Below the pieces are notes generated by a model. The model did no database searches, was not told the origin of the DNA, and saw only the letters and a list, made by a program, of their open reading frames with translations. A stretch of DNA of 64,000 nt from Streptosporangium sp. NBC_01755 (GTDB taxonomy: Bacteria; Actinomycetota; Actinomycetes; Streptosporangiales; Streptosporangiaceae): assembly GCF_035917995.1 (NCBI RefSeq), contig NZ_CP109131.1, positions 3,162,001 to 3,226,000 of the forward strand, in the 5' to 3' direction. The position numbers and the translations under genes were made by a program. Each line of letters starts with the position of its first letter. Position 1 is the stretch's first letter. Shown piece by piece: positions 1 to 8,237 of this stretch.

Positions 1-38
1 CCGAGATCACCCAGGCCACTCCGGGAGATGCCACGTGA
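1..38 (+). CDS. 3' end of an upstream gene (partial)
   Basis: An open frame enters from outside the window and ends at the TGA at 36-38 after eleven visible codons (ending PGDAT). The stop overlaps the GTG start of the next gene as GTGA, the usual sign of translational coupling. In many Gram-positive genomes the gene before a YdbT-like PH-domain protein is a small YdbS-like PH-domain membrane protein, so that is the likely identity. Too little sequence is present to test this. Confidence 0.5.
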   Translation, partial: EITQATPGDAT

Positions 39-1711
39 GCACCACCCGGTCGGCGGACGAACCGCTCCGGACGGACCCGCCGCCACCACCCGCCGACCCG
101 CCGCCGCCGACCGCCGACCCACCACCCGCCGACCCGCCGCCGACCGCGAAGGCGGCGGCCGAGGCCGTCGAGGTGGTCGACGAGGTGATCGACGAGGTGA
201 TCGACGACGGGGTGGGCTGGCAACGGCTGAGCGGCCGGGTGGCGTGGGTCGACGGGCTGAGATTCGTGCTCAGCCTGATCCCCAGCTTTCTCACCATGTT
301 CGTCTTCGACCGGGGTTTCGACGCCTGGCCGGTCCTCATCATCACCGTGGTCGGCACCACGGTCAGCATCCTGAACCTGCGGCGCTGGCTGACCACCAGG
401 TACCGGCTGACCACCGACCGGGTCGAGATCCGCCGAGGGGTGCTGGTCCGCAAGTACCGCTCCGTCCCCAGGGACCGGATCCGCACGGTGGACACCACCG
501 CGAAGTTCCGGCACCGGATCGCCGGGCTCCGCGTGCTGCACATCGCCTCCGGCGAGGCGCGCACCTCTTTCAAACTCGACGCCATCCCCAAGAAGGCGGC
601 CGAGGAGCTCCGCGACGAGCTGCTGCGCGATCGGGGGAGCGCGGATCCCCGCGAGGACGTGATTCCCGAGAACGACCGCCCGGCGCCCCAGGAGACCGTC
701 ATCGCGCGGCTCAGCTGGTCCTGGATCCCGTACAACGTGATCAGTATCTGGTCCTTCCTGGCCGCGGGGCTGTTCCTGTTGAGTACCAGCCTGACGCTGC
801 AGATGTTCGACGTCGACCTTTGGGAGATCATCGGTAACGCGGTCGGCTGGGAGGACCTCGGCCTGGGCTGGTCGATCGCCGTCGGGGCCATCGGCTGCTT
901 CGTCGTGGGCACCATCGGCCTGACGATCACCTTCTTCAAGGAGAAGTGGAACTTCGAGCTGGTCCGCACCACGACCGACGACGGCGGCACGGCGCTGCTC
1001 ACCCGGCAGGGGCTGTTCGGCACCCGCGAGGTGTACCGCGACGACAGGCGCCTGCGCGGGGTCCACATCAGCGAACCGCTGCTCTCCCGATGGATGGGAC
1101 TGGCCGAGACGGAGGTCATCTCGACCGGGCTGCGGTGGATCCCCGGGAGCGACGCGTCCAGCAGCATCCTGCCGCGCGCGCCCATCGGCGAGGCGCGCCG
1201 GGTGGCGGTCCTGGTCCTCGGAGACGAGCACCGGCCGCTGGAGGCGAAGCTCCGCGCCCACCCGCGCACCGCGCTGTACCGCCGGCTGATCTGGGCCGTC
1301 TACGTGCCGGGGGTCGTCGCCGGCCTGCTGGCCTGGCTGGGGGCGACCGGTGCCGTCCCCGGCCGGATCTGGCTGGTCCCCGTCGCGCTGATGCCGGTGA
1401 CCTGCCTTCTGGCGTTCGTGGCGTACCGGTCACTGGGGCACACGCTGGCCGGGCCGTACCTGGTGATGCGGTCCGGGGTGGTGCGGCGCAACACGGTCGT
1501 GCTGCAGTGCCGGGGAGTGATCGGCTGGACGTTGAGCCAGTCGCTCCTGCAGCGCGCGCTGGGGCTGATGACCATCCGGGTGTCTACCGCGGCCGGGGCT
1601 CGCTCGTACGAGATACCGGACGTCGCCGCGGACCAGGCCGTGACGTTCGCGCACGGCGGGACCCCGGAACTGGTGTCCGAATTCCTGGTCAACGACAACC
1701 CGTCCAGCTGA
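35..1711 (+). CDS. PH domain-containing membrane protein (YdbT-like, DUF304/bPH2)
   Basis: A 558-residue membrane protein. Residues 1-35 are a low-complexity proline/aspartate repeat (PPPADPP units). After that, hydrophobic hairpins alternate with bPH2 (DUF304) modules. The first module is clearest: a paired membrane segment around 75-115 followed by a YRLTTDRVEIRRG-type strand, and RVLHIASGEA further on. Further membrane segments lie around 230-255, 280-305, 415-440 and 445-465, with a third PH-like module near the C-terminus. The family is widespread in Firmicutes and Actinobacteria. B. subtilis YdbS/YdbT is linked to protection against certain antimicrobials, but the biochemical role is not established. 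The GTG start overlaps the previous stop. It probably does not belong to the sugar cluster that follows. Confidence 0.85.
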   Translation: MSTTRSADEPLRTDPPPPPADPPPPTADPPPADPPPTAKAAAEAVEVVDEVIDEVIDDGVGWQRLSGRVAWVDGLRFVLSLIPSFLTMFVFDRGFDAWPVLIITVVGTTVSILNLRRWLTTRYRLTTDRVEIRRGVLVRKYRSVPRDRIRTVDTTAKFRHRIAGLRVLHIASGEARTSFKLDAIPKKAAEELRDELLRDRGSADPREDVIPENDRPAPQETVIARLSWSWIPYNVISIWSFLAAGLFLLSTSLTLQMFDVDLWEIIGNAVGWEDLGLGWSIAVGAIGCFVVGTIGLTITFFKEKWNFELVRTTTDDGGTALLTRQGLFGTREVYRDDRRLRGVHISEPLLSRWMGLAETEVISTGLRWIPGSDASSSILPRAPIGEARRVAVLVLGDEHRPLEAKLRAHPRTALYRRLIWAVYVPGVVAGLLAWLGATGAVPGRIWLVPVALMPVTCLLAFVAYRSLGHTLAGPYLVMRSGVVRRNTVVLQCRGVIGWTLSQSLLQRALGLMTIRVSTAAGARSYEIPDVAADQAVTFAHGGTPELVSEFLVNDNPSS

Positions 1712-1745
1712 CCCCGCTCACCTACCTGGTGGACAGGAGGTAGAA

Positions 1746-2732
1746 ATGCGCCAGACCAACCTCACGGACGACTTTTCCGTGAGCGCGATCGGCCTCGGCT
1801 GTAGCTCGATGTCACACGGCTACGGGCCGGCCGACCGGGACGACGAGGAGTCCGTCCGGGTCATCCACCGGGCCATCGACTACGGCATCGACATCTTCGA
1901 CACCGCGGACGTCTACGGGCCGTACACCAACGAGCAACTGCTCGGGCGCGCGCTCGGATCACACCGGAACGACGTGACGATCGCCACCAAGTGCGGCCTG
2001 GTGGTCGGGCCGGACGGCAGGTTCCGTCGCAACGGCCGTCCCGAGTACCTGCGGACCGCCTGTGAGGGCTCGCTCCGCCGGCTCGGGACCGACTCCATCG
2101 GGCTGTACCAGCTGCACCGGGTCGACCCGGCCGTCCCGCTCGTCGAGACCTGGGGAGCACTGGGCGAGCTGGTCACCGAGGGCAAGGTCCGGGCGCTCGG
2201 CATCTCCCATGCCACCTGCGAGGAGCTGGAGCTGGTCCACTCGGTGTTCCCGATCACCGCGGTCCAGTACGAGCTGTCGGTATGGTCCACGGGCACCCTC
2301 GACGACGTCCTGCCGTGGAGTCAGAAGAACGGCGTGGGGTTCCTCGCCTTTGCTCCGCTGGGCCGCGGGTACCTGTCCGGCCACGTCGACCACACCGCCC
2401 TGGGCGCGGACGACTCCCGCAACCGGGACCCGCGCTTCAGCCCCGACGCGATGAGCGTCAACCAGGCGATCGTCGAGGGCCTGCGCGCGATAGGCGCCCG
2501 GCACGGCGTCACCTCGGCGCAGGTGGCGATCGCCTGGACGATGGCTCAGGGCGGCAACGTCGTCCCCATCCCGGGAACGAGGCGACGGCACTGGCTCAGG
2601 GACAACGCGGCCGCGGTCGACCTGCTCCTCACCCCCGAGGATCTACGCGACATCCACCACCTCCCATCGGCGATGGGCGAGATGAGCTGGGACCAGCTCC
2701 GTTCCACCGGCTCGCCGACCCACCGGAGCTGA
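1746..2732 (+). CDS. Aldo/keto reductase, probable deoxysugar ketoreductase
   Basis: A 328-residue TIM-barrel aldo/keto reductase. The family tetrad is visible: Asp52 and Tyr57 in FDTADVYG, Lys82 in ATKCG and His124 in YQLHR. The C-terminal cofactor region reads VPIPGTRR, as in NADPH-dependent members. GGAGGTAGAA lies just before the ATG at 1746. It is the first gene of a plus-strand run of sugar genes and glycosyltransferases. In antibiotic clusters such AKRs (the EryBII/TylCII group) reduce keto or enoyl intermediates of dTDP-deoxysugars, and that role is inferred here from context. A general detoxifying reductase cannot be excluded from sequence alone. The gene ends 5 bp before the acetyltransferase gene, so they are almost certainly co-transcribed. 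Confidence 0.82.
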   Translation: MRQTNLTDDFSVSAIGLGCSSMSHGYGPADRDDEESVRVIHRAIDYGIDIFDTADVYGPYTNEQLLGRALGSHRNDVTIATKCGLVVGPDGRFRRNGRPEYLRTACEGSLRRLGTDSIGLYQLHRVDPAVPLVETWGALGELVTEGKVRALGISHATCEELELVHSVFPITAVQYELSVWSTGTLDDVLPWSQKNGVGFLAFAPLGRGYLSGHVDHTALGADDSRNRDPRFSPDAMSVNQAIVEGLRAIGARHGVTSAQVAIAWTMAQGGNVVPIPGTRRRHWLRDNAAAVDLLLTPEDLRDIHHLPSAMGEMSWDQLRSTGSPTHRS

Positions 2733-2737
2733 CCCAG

Positions 2738-3328
2738 ATGACAGGACCCAAGAAGTTGATCTTTCCGCATACGGCGTCACGCCGTGTCGTGCTCCACCCC
2801 GCGAGCGGTACCGACCAGGCCGGCTTCGCCCAGATCTTCGTACGTACGGGGGTGGAGAGCGTCCGCCCGGCGGTACGGCCGGGCCGGGGAACGATGCGCG
2901 CCCACGCCGCCTTCCACATCTCCACGACCGCCACCAACGAGCGTCTGGGCTTCGCCGGCCTGCACGCGCTCGACCCGGCCGGGCATGTCAGATGCGCCGT
3001 CTACCTGGATCCCCAGCGGGCCCGGCTGGGCGTGGGCTCCGAGGCCATCCTGCTGATGATCAACTATGCCTTCGCCACACTGAACGTCGACCGGGTGATC
3101 GGGCAGACCACCGAGGCCAGCTTCGCCTCCTTCGGGATCACCGGGGGCGACAAGGAGATCGGCGCCCTGCGCGATCACATGTACTTCCGCGGGCGCCTGT
3201 GGGACCTGCACAACTTCGAGATCGAGCGCCCGAAGTGGGAGGAGTACATCGACCGGAACGCCACCGGCGTGCTTCCCCCGCCGCTGAGCTGGCGGGCCGC
3301 GCCGCCCCGGCCTCTTGAGGTGTCCTGA
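2738..3328 (+). CDS. GNAT-family N-acetyltransferase
   Basis: A 196-residue GNAT protein. The acetyl-CoA-binding loop is recognisable in RARLGVGSEAI, followed by the helix and the conserved INYAF / LNVDRVIGQ region typical of RimJ/RimL-like members. I chose the ATG at 2738 because GGAG lies 9 nt upstream and the AKR stop precedes it by 5 bp; the same frame is open further upstream only as a shadow of the AKR gene. Between two sugar-modifying genes, the likely substrate is an amino-deoxysugar or sugar nucleotide. No aminotransferase is seen in the window, so the amino group would have to be introduced by an enzyme encoded elsewhere. The substrate is inference; the fold is seen. Confidence 0.8.
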   Translation: MTGPKKLIFPHTASRRVVLHPASGTDQAGFAQIFVRTGVESVRPAVRPGRGTMRAHAAFHISTTATNERLGFAGLHALDPAGHVRCAVYLDPQRARLGVGSEAILLMINYAFATLNVDRVIGQTTEASFASFGITGGDKEIGALRDHMYFRGRLWDLHNFEIERPKWEEYIDRNATGVLPPPLSWRAAPPRPLEVS

Positions 3329-3392
3329 CGGCCCGCTGGACATCGCCCCGTCCCCGCGTCGCGATCCGCTCCGGCAACGTGAAGGAGAACAC

Positions 3393-4385
3393 ATGGCCAC
3401 CACGGCCGCGAAACCGCTGATCACCGTACTCGGTGCCTCGGGCCTGCTGGGCACGGCCGTCGCCCGCGAGCTGGCGGTCAGGCCGGTCCGGCTCCGGCTG
3501 GTCGGGCGCCGCCCCACTTCCGTCCCGTCCGGATCGCGCGCCGACGTCGAGGTGCGCATCGCCGACCTGACCCACGGCGACGCCCTCGCCGCCGCGGTCG
3601 ACGGCGCCGACGCGGTGATTCACCTGGTCGCGCACAGGGGAAACGCGAGCACGTGGCGGGCCGCCGCGGTCGACCCCGCCGCGGAGCGGGTCAACCTGGG
3701 CCTGGTGCACGACCTCGTCGACGCGGTCCGGGCGCAACGGCCGGACCGGCCCCCGACGGTGGTGTTCGCCGGCTCGGTCTCGCAGGCGGGGCGCTCGTTG
3801 TCGGCGCGGATCGACGGCAGCCAGCCGGACGAGCCGCTGACGGCGTACGACCGGCAGAAACTGGCCGCCGAACGCGCGATCGAGGCCGCCTGCGCCGAAG
3901 GGCTGATCCGGGGCAGCACGCTGCGGCTGGCGACCCTCTACAGCCGGGGCACCGATCCCACCGCCCTGGACCGGGGCGTGGTCGCGGCCATGATGCGCCG
4001 GGCGTTCGCCGACCAACCGCTCACCATGTGGCACGACGGCTCCGTCAAGCGGGACCTGCTCTGCGTCGACGACGCGGCCACCGCGTTCGTCACCGCGCTG
4101 GACCAGGCCGAAGTGGTCTCCGGCCGGCACTGGCTGGTCGGGACGGGGCAGGCGACCAGCGTCGCCGACCTGTTCGCGATGATCTCCAAGACCGTCGCCA
4201 CCCGCTCGGGACGACCGCCGGTCCCGGTCGTCTCGGTCCCGCCCGCGGACCACTCCATGCCGACGGACGTGCTGGATTTCGTACTCGACCCGGCCGCGTT
4301 CCAGGACGCCACCGGCTGGGCTCCGAGGGTGCCGTTGTTCGAGGGCCTGGACGGCGTCGCCGCCGCCATCGCCAGAGAATTCTGA
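3393..4385 (+). CDS. NAD-dependent epimerase/dehydratase (SDR), probable dTDP-sugar 4-ketoreductase
   Basis: A 330-residue extended SDR. The Rossmann motif is Gly14-x2-Gly17-x2-Gly20 (GASGLLG), with Asp58 in the adenine-contact IADL stretch. The catalytic YxxxK is Tyr152/Lys156 in AYDRQK, with serines in FAGSVSQ. The ATG at 3393 has AAGGAG 6 nt upstream; a longer in-frame reading from 3315 has no such site. Homologues in macrolide and angucycline clusters are dTDP-4-keto-6-deoxyhexose 4-ketoreductases (EryBIV/TylCIV type), the last step before glycosyl transfer. Its position directly before eight glycosyltransferases (10-bp gap) fits that role. Stereochemistry and exact substrate cannot be read from the sequence. 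Confidence 0.82.
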   Translation: MATTAAKPLITVLGASGLLGTAVARELAVRPVRLRLVGRRPTSVPSGSRADVEVRIADLTHGDALAAAVDGADAVIHLVAHRGNASTWRAAAVDPAAERVNLGLVHDLVDAVRAQRPDRPPTVVFAGSVSQAGRSLSARIDGSQPDEPLTAYDRQKLAAERAIEAACAEGLIRGSTLRLATLYSRGTDPTALDRGVVAAMMRRAFADQPLTMWHDGSVKRDLLCVDDAATAFVTALDQAEVVSGRHWLVGTGQATSVADLFAMISKTVATRSGRPPVPVVSVPPADHSMPTDVLDFVLDPAAFQDATGWAPRVPLFEGLDGVAAAIAREF

Positions 4386-4395
4386 GAGGAGAGCC

Positions 4396-5661
4396 ATGCG
4401 CGTCCTGTTCGCCGTGAATCCGGAGAAGAGCATCTTCCAGTACCACGTGCCGCTGGCGTGGGCGCTGCGCACCGCGGGCCACGAGGTCCGCGTCGCCAGC
4501 CAGCCCGCGTTCGCCAAGGTGATCACCCAGGCCGGGCTCACCGCGGTTCCGCTGGGCAACGACCGCAGCTCGTGGCGGATCACGGAGAATCGGCAGGAGG
4601 CGCTCGACGCGCTGCGCGTGGGCATCATGGCGCCGTACGACGTCTTCGACGATCCGGCGAAAGCCACCTGGGAGTACCTCAAACCCGGGCTGGTCAAGGC
4701 CGTGCAGGGCTGGCACCGGGTGAGCAACTTCCCGATCATCACGGATCTGGTGGAGTTCGCCCGGCATTGGGAGCCCGACCTGGTCATCTGGGAACCGCTG
4801 ACCTTCGCCGCGCCGATCGCAGCCAAGGCCTGCGGCGCCGCGCACGCCCGCCTGCTCAACGGCATCGACGTCTACGGCGGCGTCCGCCAGATCTACCGGC
4901 GGCTCAACGCCGCCCAACCCCCCGAGGAGCGGGCCGACCCGCTCGCCGACTGGCTGGGCGGCTACGCCCGCAAGTACGGCTTCGACTTCGGCGAGGACAT
5001 GCTCACCGGCCACTTCACCATCGACCAGTTCCCCGCCAGCCTCCAGGTCGAGGCCCCGGACCTGGACTACCTGCGCATGCGCTACGTCCCCTACGGCGGC
5101 CCGGCGATCGTGCCCAAATGGCTGTGGGCACCACCGGAGAAGCCCCGCGTCGCCCTCACCATGGGCCTGAGCGCGACCGAGCTCTACAACGGCTACACCG
5201 TCAACGTCCAGGACATCCTCGACCACCTCGCCGACCTCGACATCGAACTCGTCGCCACCGTCGCCGAATCCGAGCAGAGGAAACTGGCCCGCGTCCCCGA
5301 CAACGCCCGCCTGGTCCCCTACGTGCCCATGCACGCCCTGACCCCCACCTGCTCGGCCGTCATCCACCACGCCGGCGCCGCCACCCTGGCCACCGCCGCC
5401 CTCCACCCCATCCCGCACCTGTCCCTGCACTACCACTACGACCAGCCCATCCTGGCCCGCAAACTCGCCGACCACGGCGCCGGACTCGAACTGCACACCA
5501 GCCAGGCCACCGGCCCCGCCGTCCGCGAAAACCTGCTCCGGCTACTGACCGAACCCTCCTTCCGCCACCGCGCCCACGACCTGCGCGACGAGATCCACGC
5601 CCTGCCCTCCCCCAACCAGCTCGTCCCCCAGCTGGAAGAGCTCACCGCGAAACACCGCTGA
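4396..5661 (+). CDS. Glycosyltransferase 1 of 8 (EryCIII-like, GT1 family)
   Basis: A 421-residue GT-B glycosyltransferase of the antibiotic (EryCIII/DesVII, DUF1205-type) group, expected to move a dTDP-deoxysugar onto an acceptor in the cytoplasm. The N-terminal acceptor half starts with MRVLFAVNPEK and PLAWALRTAGHEVRVA. The C-terminal donor half has PKWLWAPPEKPRVALTMG, the signature VIHHAGAATLATAAL and the sugar-contact stretch HYHYDQPILARKL. Here the second glycine of the usual HGGxGT is Ala-Ala, and the usual PWD is HYHYD, so donor preference may differ from GT2 and GT4-GT6. From Asp158 to the end it differs from GT3 by only two residues. A strong GAGAGGAGAG precedes the ATG. No EryCII/DesVIII-type activator gene lies nearby. 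Confidence 0.93.
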   Translation: MRVLFAVNPEKSIFQYHVPLAWALRTAGHEVRVASQPAFAKVITQAGLTAVPLGNDRSSWRITENRQEALDALRVGIMAPYDVFDDPAKATWEYLKPGLVKAVQGWHRVSNFPIITDLVEFARHWEPDLVIWEPLTFAAPIAAKACGAAHARLLNGIDVYGGVRQIYRRLNAAQPPEERADPLADWLGGYARKYGFDFGEDMLTGHFTIDQFPASLQVEAPDLDYLRMRYVPYGGPAIVPKWLWAPPEKPRVALTMGLSATELYNGYTVNVQDILDHLADLDIELVATVAESEQRKLARVPDNARLVPYVPMHALTPTCSAVIHHAGAATLATAALHPIPHLSLHYHYDQPILARKLADHGAGLELHTSQATGPAVRENLLRLLTEPSFRHRAHDLRDEIHALPSPNQLVPQLEELTAKHR

Positions 5662-5670
5662 GGAGACACG

Positions 5671-6948
5671 ATGCGCATCCTGCTCACCACCTATCCGGAC
5701 AAGACCATCTTCCACGCGATGGTTCCGCTGGCCTGGGCGCTGCGGACCGCGGGTCACGAGGTACGCGTCGCGGTCCAGCCCGAGTTCGCCGGCACCGTCA
5801 CCCAGGCCGGTCTGACCGCCGTCCCGGTCGGCCGTAATCCGGTGACCTGGCGGATGGCGGAACGCAACCCCGAGCAGGTCGAGGCGGAGCGGGCCGGGCT
5901 GCCCGCGCCGTACGACGCGGCGGTGCTGGACCCGGCGGACCTCGACTTCGAGACGATGCGGGCCGGTTACGAGAACCTGCTGGAGCAGTGGCATCGGCTG
6001 GACAACTTCCCGCTGATCGCCGGTCTGACCGAGTTCGCCCGCAGCTGGCAGCCCGACCTGGTCATCTGGGAGCCGAACACCTACGCCGGGGCGATCGCCG
6101 CCGAGGCCTGCGGCGCCGCGCACGCCCGCCTGGTGTGGAGCGTCGACGTCTTCGGCGTCGCCCGCGAGCACTACCTGCGCCTGAAGGCCGAACGGCCCGC
6201 CGAGGAGCGCGCCGACCCGATGGCCGACTGGCTGGGCTCCTACGGCGGCAAGTACGGGTTCGACTACACCGAGAACCTCTTCACCGGCCAGTTCACCATT
6301 CACCACCTGCCGGCCTCGTTGAGCATGCACGCCAACCTGGACTACCTGCCGATGCGCTACGTCCCCTACGGCGGCGCCGCCGTCGTCCCGAAATGGCTGT
6401 GGACCCCCAGGGAACGCCGCCGCGTCGCCCTCACCCTGGGTACCACCGCGACCGACCGTTTCGCCGGGTACGCCGCCAACGTGCCGGACATCCTCGACGC
6501 ACTGGCCGACCTGGACATGGAGGTCGTCGCCACCATCGCCGAGTCCGAGCAGAAGAAACTGACCCGTGTCCCCGGCAACACCCGGGTGGTGTCCTACGTG
6601 CCGCTGCACGCGCTGGCCCCCACCTGCGACGCGATCATCAGCCACGCCGGACCCGGCACCTTCCTGACCAGCGCCCTGCACGCGGTCCCCCAGCTCGCCG
6701 TGCCGTGGGACTTCGACGAGCCCGAACTGGCCCGCCGCGCCGCCGCACAGGGCGGATCACTGGCGATCCTCGCCGACCAGGCCACCGGGGAGAGCGTCCG
6801 AGCCGCCGTACTGCGCCTGCTCGACGAGCCCGCGTTCGGTGAACGCGCCATGGGCCTGCGCGACGAGATCCTCGCGCTGCCCTCCCCCAACCAGCTCGTC
6901 CCCCGGCTCGAAGAACTCACAGCCAAGCATCGTTCCGCCACCCGTTGA
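5671..6948 (+). CDS. Glycosyltransferase 2 of 8 (EryCIII-like, GT1 family)
   Basis: A 425-residue GT-B enzyme of the same group as its neighbours. The N-terminal half has MRILLTTYPDK and the block PLAWALRTAGHEVRVAVQ shared by all eight. The donor domain shows PKWLWTPRERRRVALTLG, IISHAGPGTFLTSAL (HxGxGT intact) and PWDFDEPELARRAA, the acidic pair that usually contacts the sugar hydroxyls. The start follows GAGGAGACACG, a linker found verbatim before GT4, GT7 and GT8. The acceptor half (residues about 50-150, with RNPVTWRMAERNPEQ) is unlike GT1 and GT3, suggesting a different acceptor position on the growing glycoside. Order of action cannot be deduced from gene order. Confidence 0.93.
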   Translation: MRILLTTYPDKTIFHAMVPLAWALRTAGHEVRVAVQPEFAGTVTQAGLTAVPVGRNPVTWRMAERNPEQVEAERAGLPAPYDAAVLDPADLDFETMRAGYENLLEQWHRLDNFPLIAGLTEFARSWQPDLVIWEPNTYAGAIAAEACGAAHARLVWSVDVFGVAREHYLRLKAERPAEERADPMADWLGSYGGKYGFDYTENLFTGQFTIHHLPASLSMHANLDYLPMRYVPYGGAAVVPKWLWTPRERRRVALTLGTTATDRFAGYAANVPDILDALADLDMEVVATIAESEQKKLTRVPGNTRVVSYVPLHALAPTCDAIISHAGPGTFLTSALHAVPQLAVPWDFDEPELARRAAAQGGSLAILADQATGESVRAAVLRLLDEPAFGERAMGLRDEILALPSPNQLVPRLEELTAKHRSATR

Positions 6949-6968
6949 CAGACGAGAGAGGAGCCGAC

Positions 6969-8228
6969 ATGCGTGTTCTGTTCGTACTGACCCCCGAGAA
7001 AACCGTCTTCCTGTACATGGCTCCGCTGGCGTGGGCGCTGCGCACCGCGGGCCACGAGGTCCGCGTCGCCAGCCAGCCCGCCTTCGCCGACGTCATCACC
7101 CAGGCCGGCCTGACCGCCGTCCCCGTCGGACACGATCGCGACCTGCGGATGACGCGGGAGCAGGAGGAGCTCGAAGCGGAACGACCGGGCATCCCGGCCC
7201 CGTACGACGCCTTCGACGATCCGGCGAAGGCCACCTGGGAGTACCTCAAACCCGGGCTGGCCGAGGCGACGGGCTTCTGGCACCGCTACGGGAACTTTCC
7301 GATGATCGCGGATCTGGTGAGGTTCGCCCGGCATTGGGAGCCCGACCTGGTCATCTGGGAACCGCTCGCCCTGGCGGCGCCGATCGCGGCCAAGGCCTGC
7401 GGCGCCGCGCACGCCCGCCTGCTGTACGGCGTCGACGTCTACGGCGGCGTCCGCCAGATCTACCGGCGGCTCAACGCCGCCCAACCCCCCGAGGAGCGGG
7501 CCGACCCGCTCGCCGACTGGCTGGGCGGCTACGCCCGCAAGTACGGCTTCGACTTCGGCGAGGACATGCTCACCGGCCACTTCACCATCGACCAGTTCCC
7601 CGCCAGCCTCCAGGTCGAGGCCCCGGACCTGGACTACCTGCGCATGCGCTACGTCCCCTACGGCGGCCCGGCGATCGTGCCCAAATGGCTGTGGGCACCA
7701 CCGGAGAAGCCCCGCGTCGCCCTCACCATGGGCCTGAGCGCGACCGAGGTCTACAACGGCTACACCGTCAACGTCCAGGACATCCTCGACCACCTCGCCG
7801 ACCTCGACATCGAACTCGTCGCCACCGTCGCCGAATCCGAACAGAAAAAACTGGCCCGCGTCCCCGACAACGCCCGCCTGGTCCCCTACGTGCCCATGCA
7901 CGCCCTGACCCCCACCTGCTCGGCCGTCATCCACCACGCCGGCGCCGCCACCCTGGCCACCGCCGCCCTCCACCCCATCCCGCACCTGTCCCTGCACTAC
8001 CACTACGACCAGCCCATCCTGGCCCGCAAACTCGCCGACCACGGCGCCGGACTCGAACTGCACACCAGCCAGGCCACCGGCCCCGCCGTCCGCGAAAACC
8101 TGCTCCGGCTACTGACCGAACCCTCCTTCCGCCACCGCGCCCACGACCTGCGCGACGAGATCCACGCCCTGCCCTCCCCCAACCAGCTCGTCCCCCAGCT
8201 GGAAGAGCTCACCGCGAAACACCGCTGA
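6969..8228 (+). CDS. Glycosyltransferase 3 of 8 (EryCIII-like, GT1 family)
   Basis: A 419-residue GT-B enzyme. The ATG at 6969 is preceded by GAGAGGAG and aligns with the MRVLF start of the others; a TTG at 6945 overlapping the GT2 stop is a less likely start. Residues 156-419 (7434-8228) are an almost exact copy of GT1 residues 158-421: same length, two substitutions (Leu to Val in SATEVYNG, Arg to Lys in SEQKKL), and only about four base differences by eye. The N-terminal 155 residues differ clearly from GT1 (MTREQEELEAERPGIP), so the two enzymes may share a donor sugar but use different acceptors. The donor motif VIHHAGAAT and HYHYDQP are as in GT1. Confidence 0.93.
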   Translation: MRVLFVLTPEKTVFLYMAPLAWALRTAGHEVRVASQPAFADVITQAGLTAVPVGHDRDLRMTREQEELEAERPGIPAPYDAFDDPAKATWEYLKPGLAEATGFWHRYGNFPMIADLVRFARHWEPDLVIWEPLALAAPIAAKACGAAHARLLYGVDVYGGVRQIYRRLNAAQPPEERADPLADWLGGYARKYGFDFGEDMLTGHFTIDQFPASLQVEAPDLDYLRMRYVPYGGPAIVPKWLWAPPEKPRVALTMGLSATEVYNGYTVNVQDILDHLADLDIELVATVAESEQKKLARVPDNARLVPYVPMHALTPTCSAVIHHAGAATLATAALHPIPHLSLHYHYDQPILARKLADHGAGLELHTSQATGPAVRENLLRLLTEPSFRHRAHDLRDEIHALPSPNQLVPQLEELTAKHR

Positions 8229-8237
8229 GGAGACACG

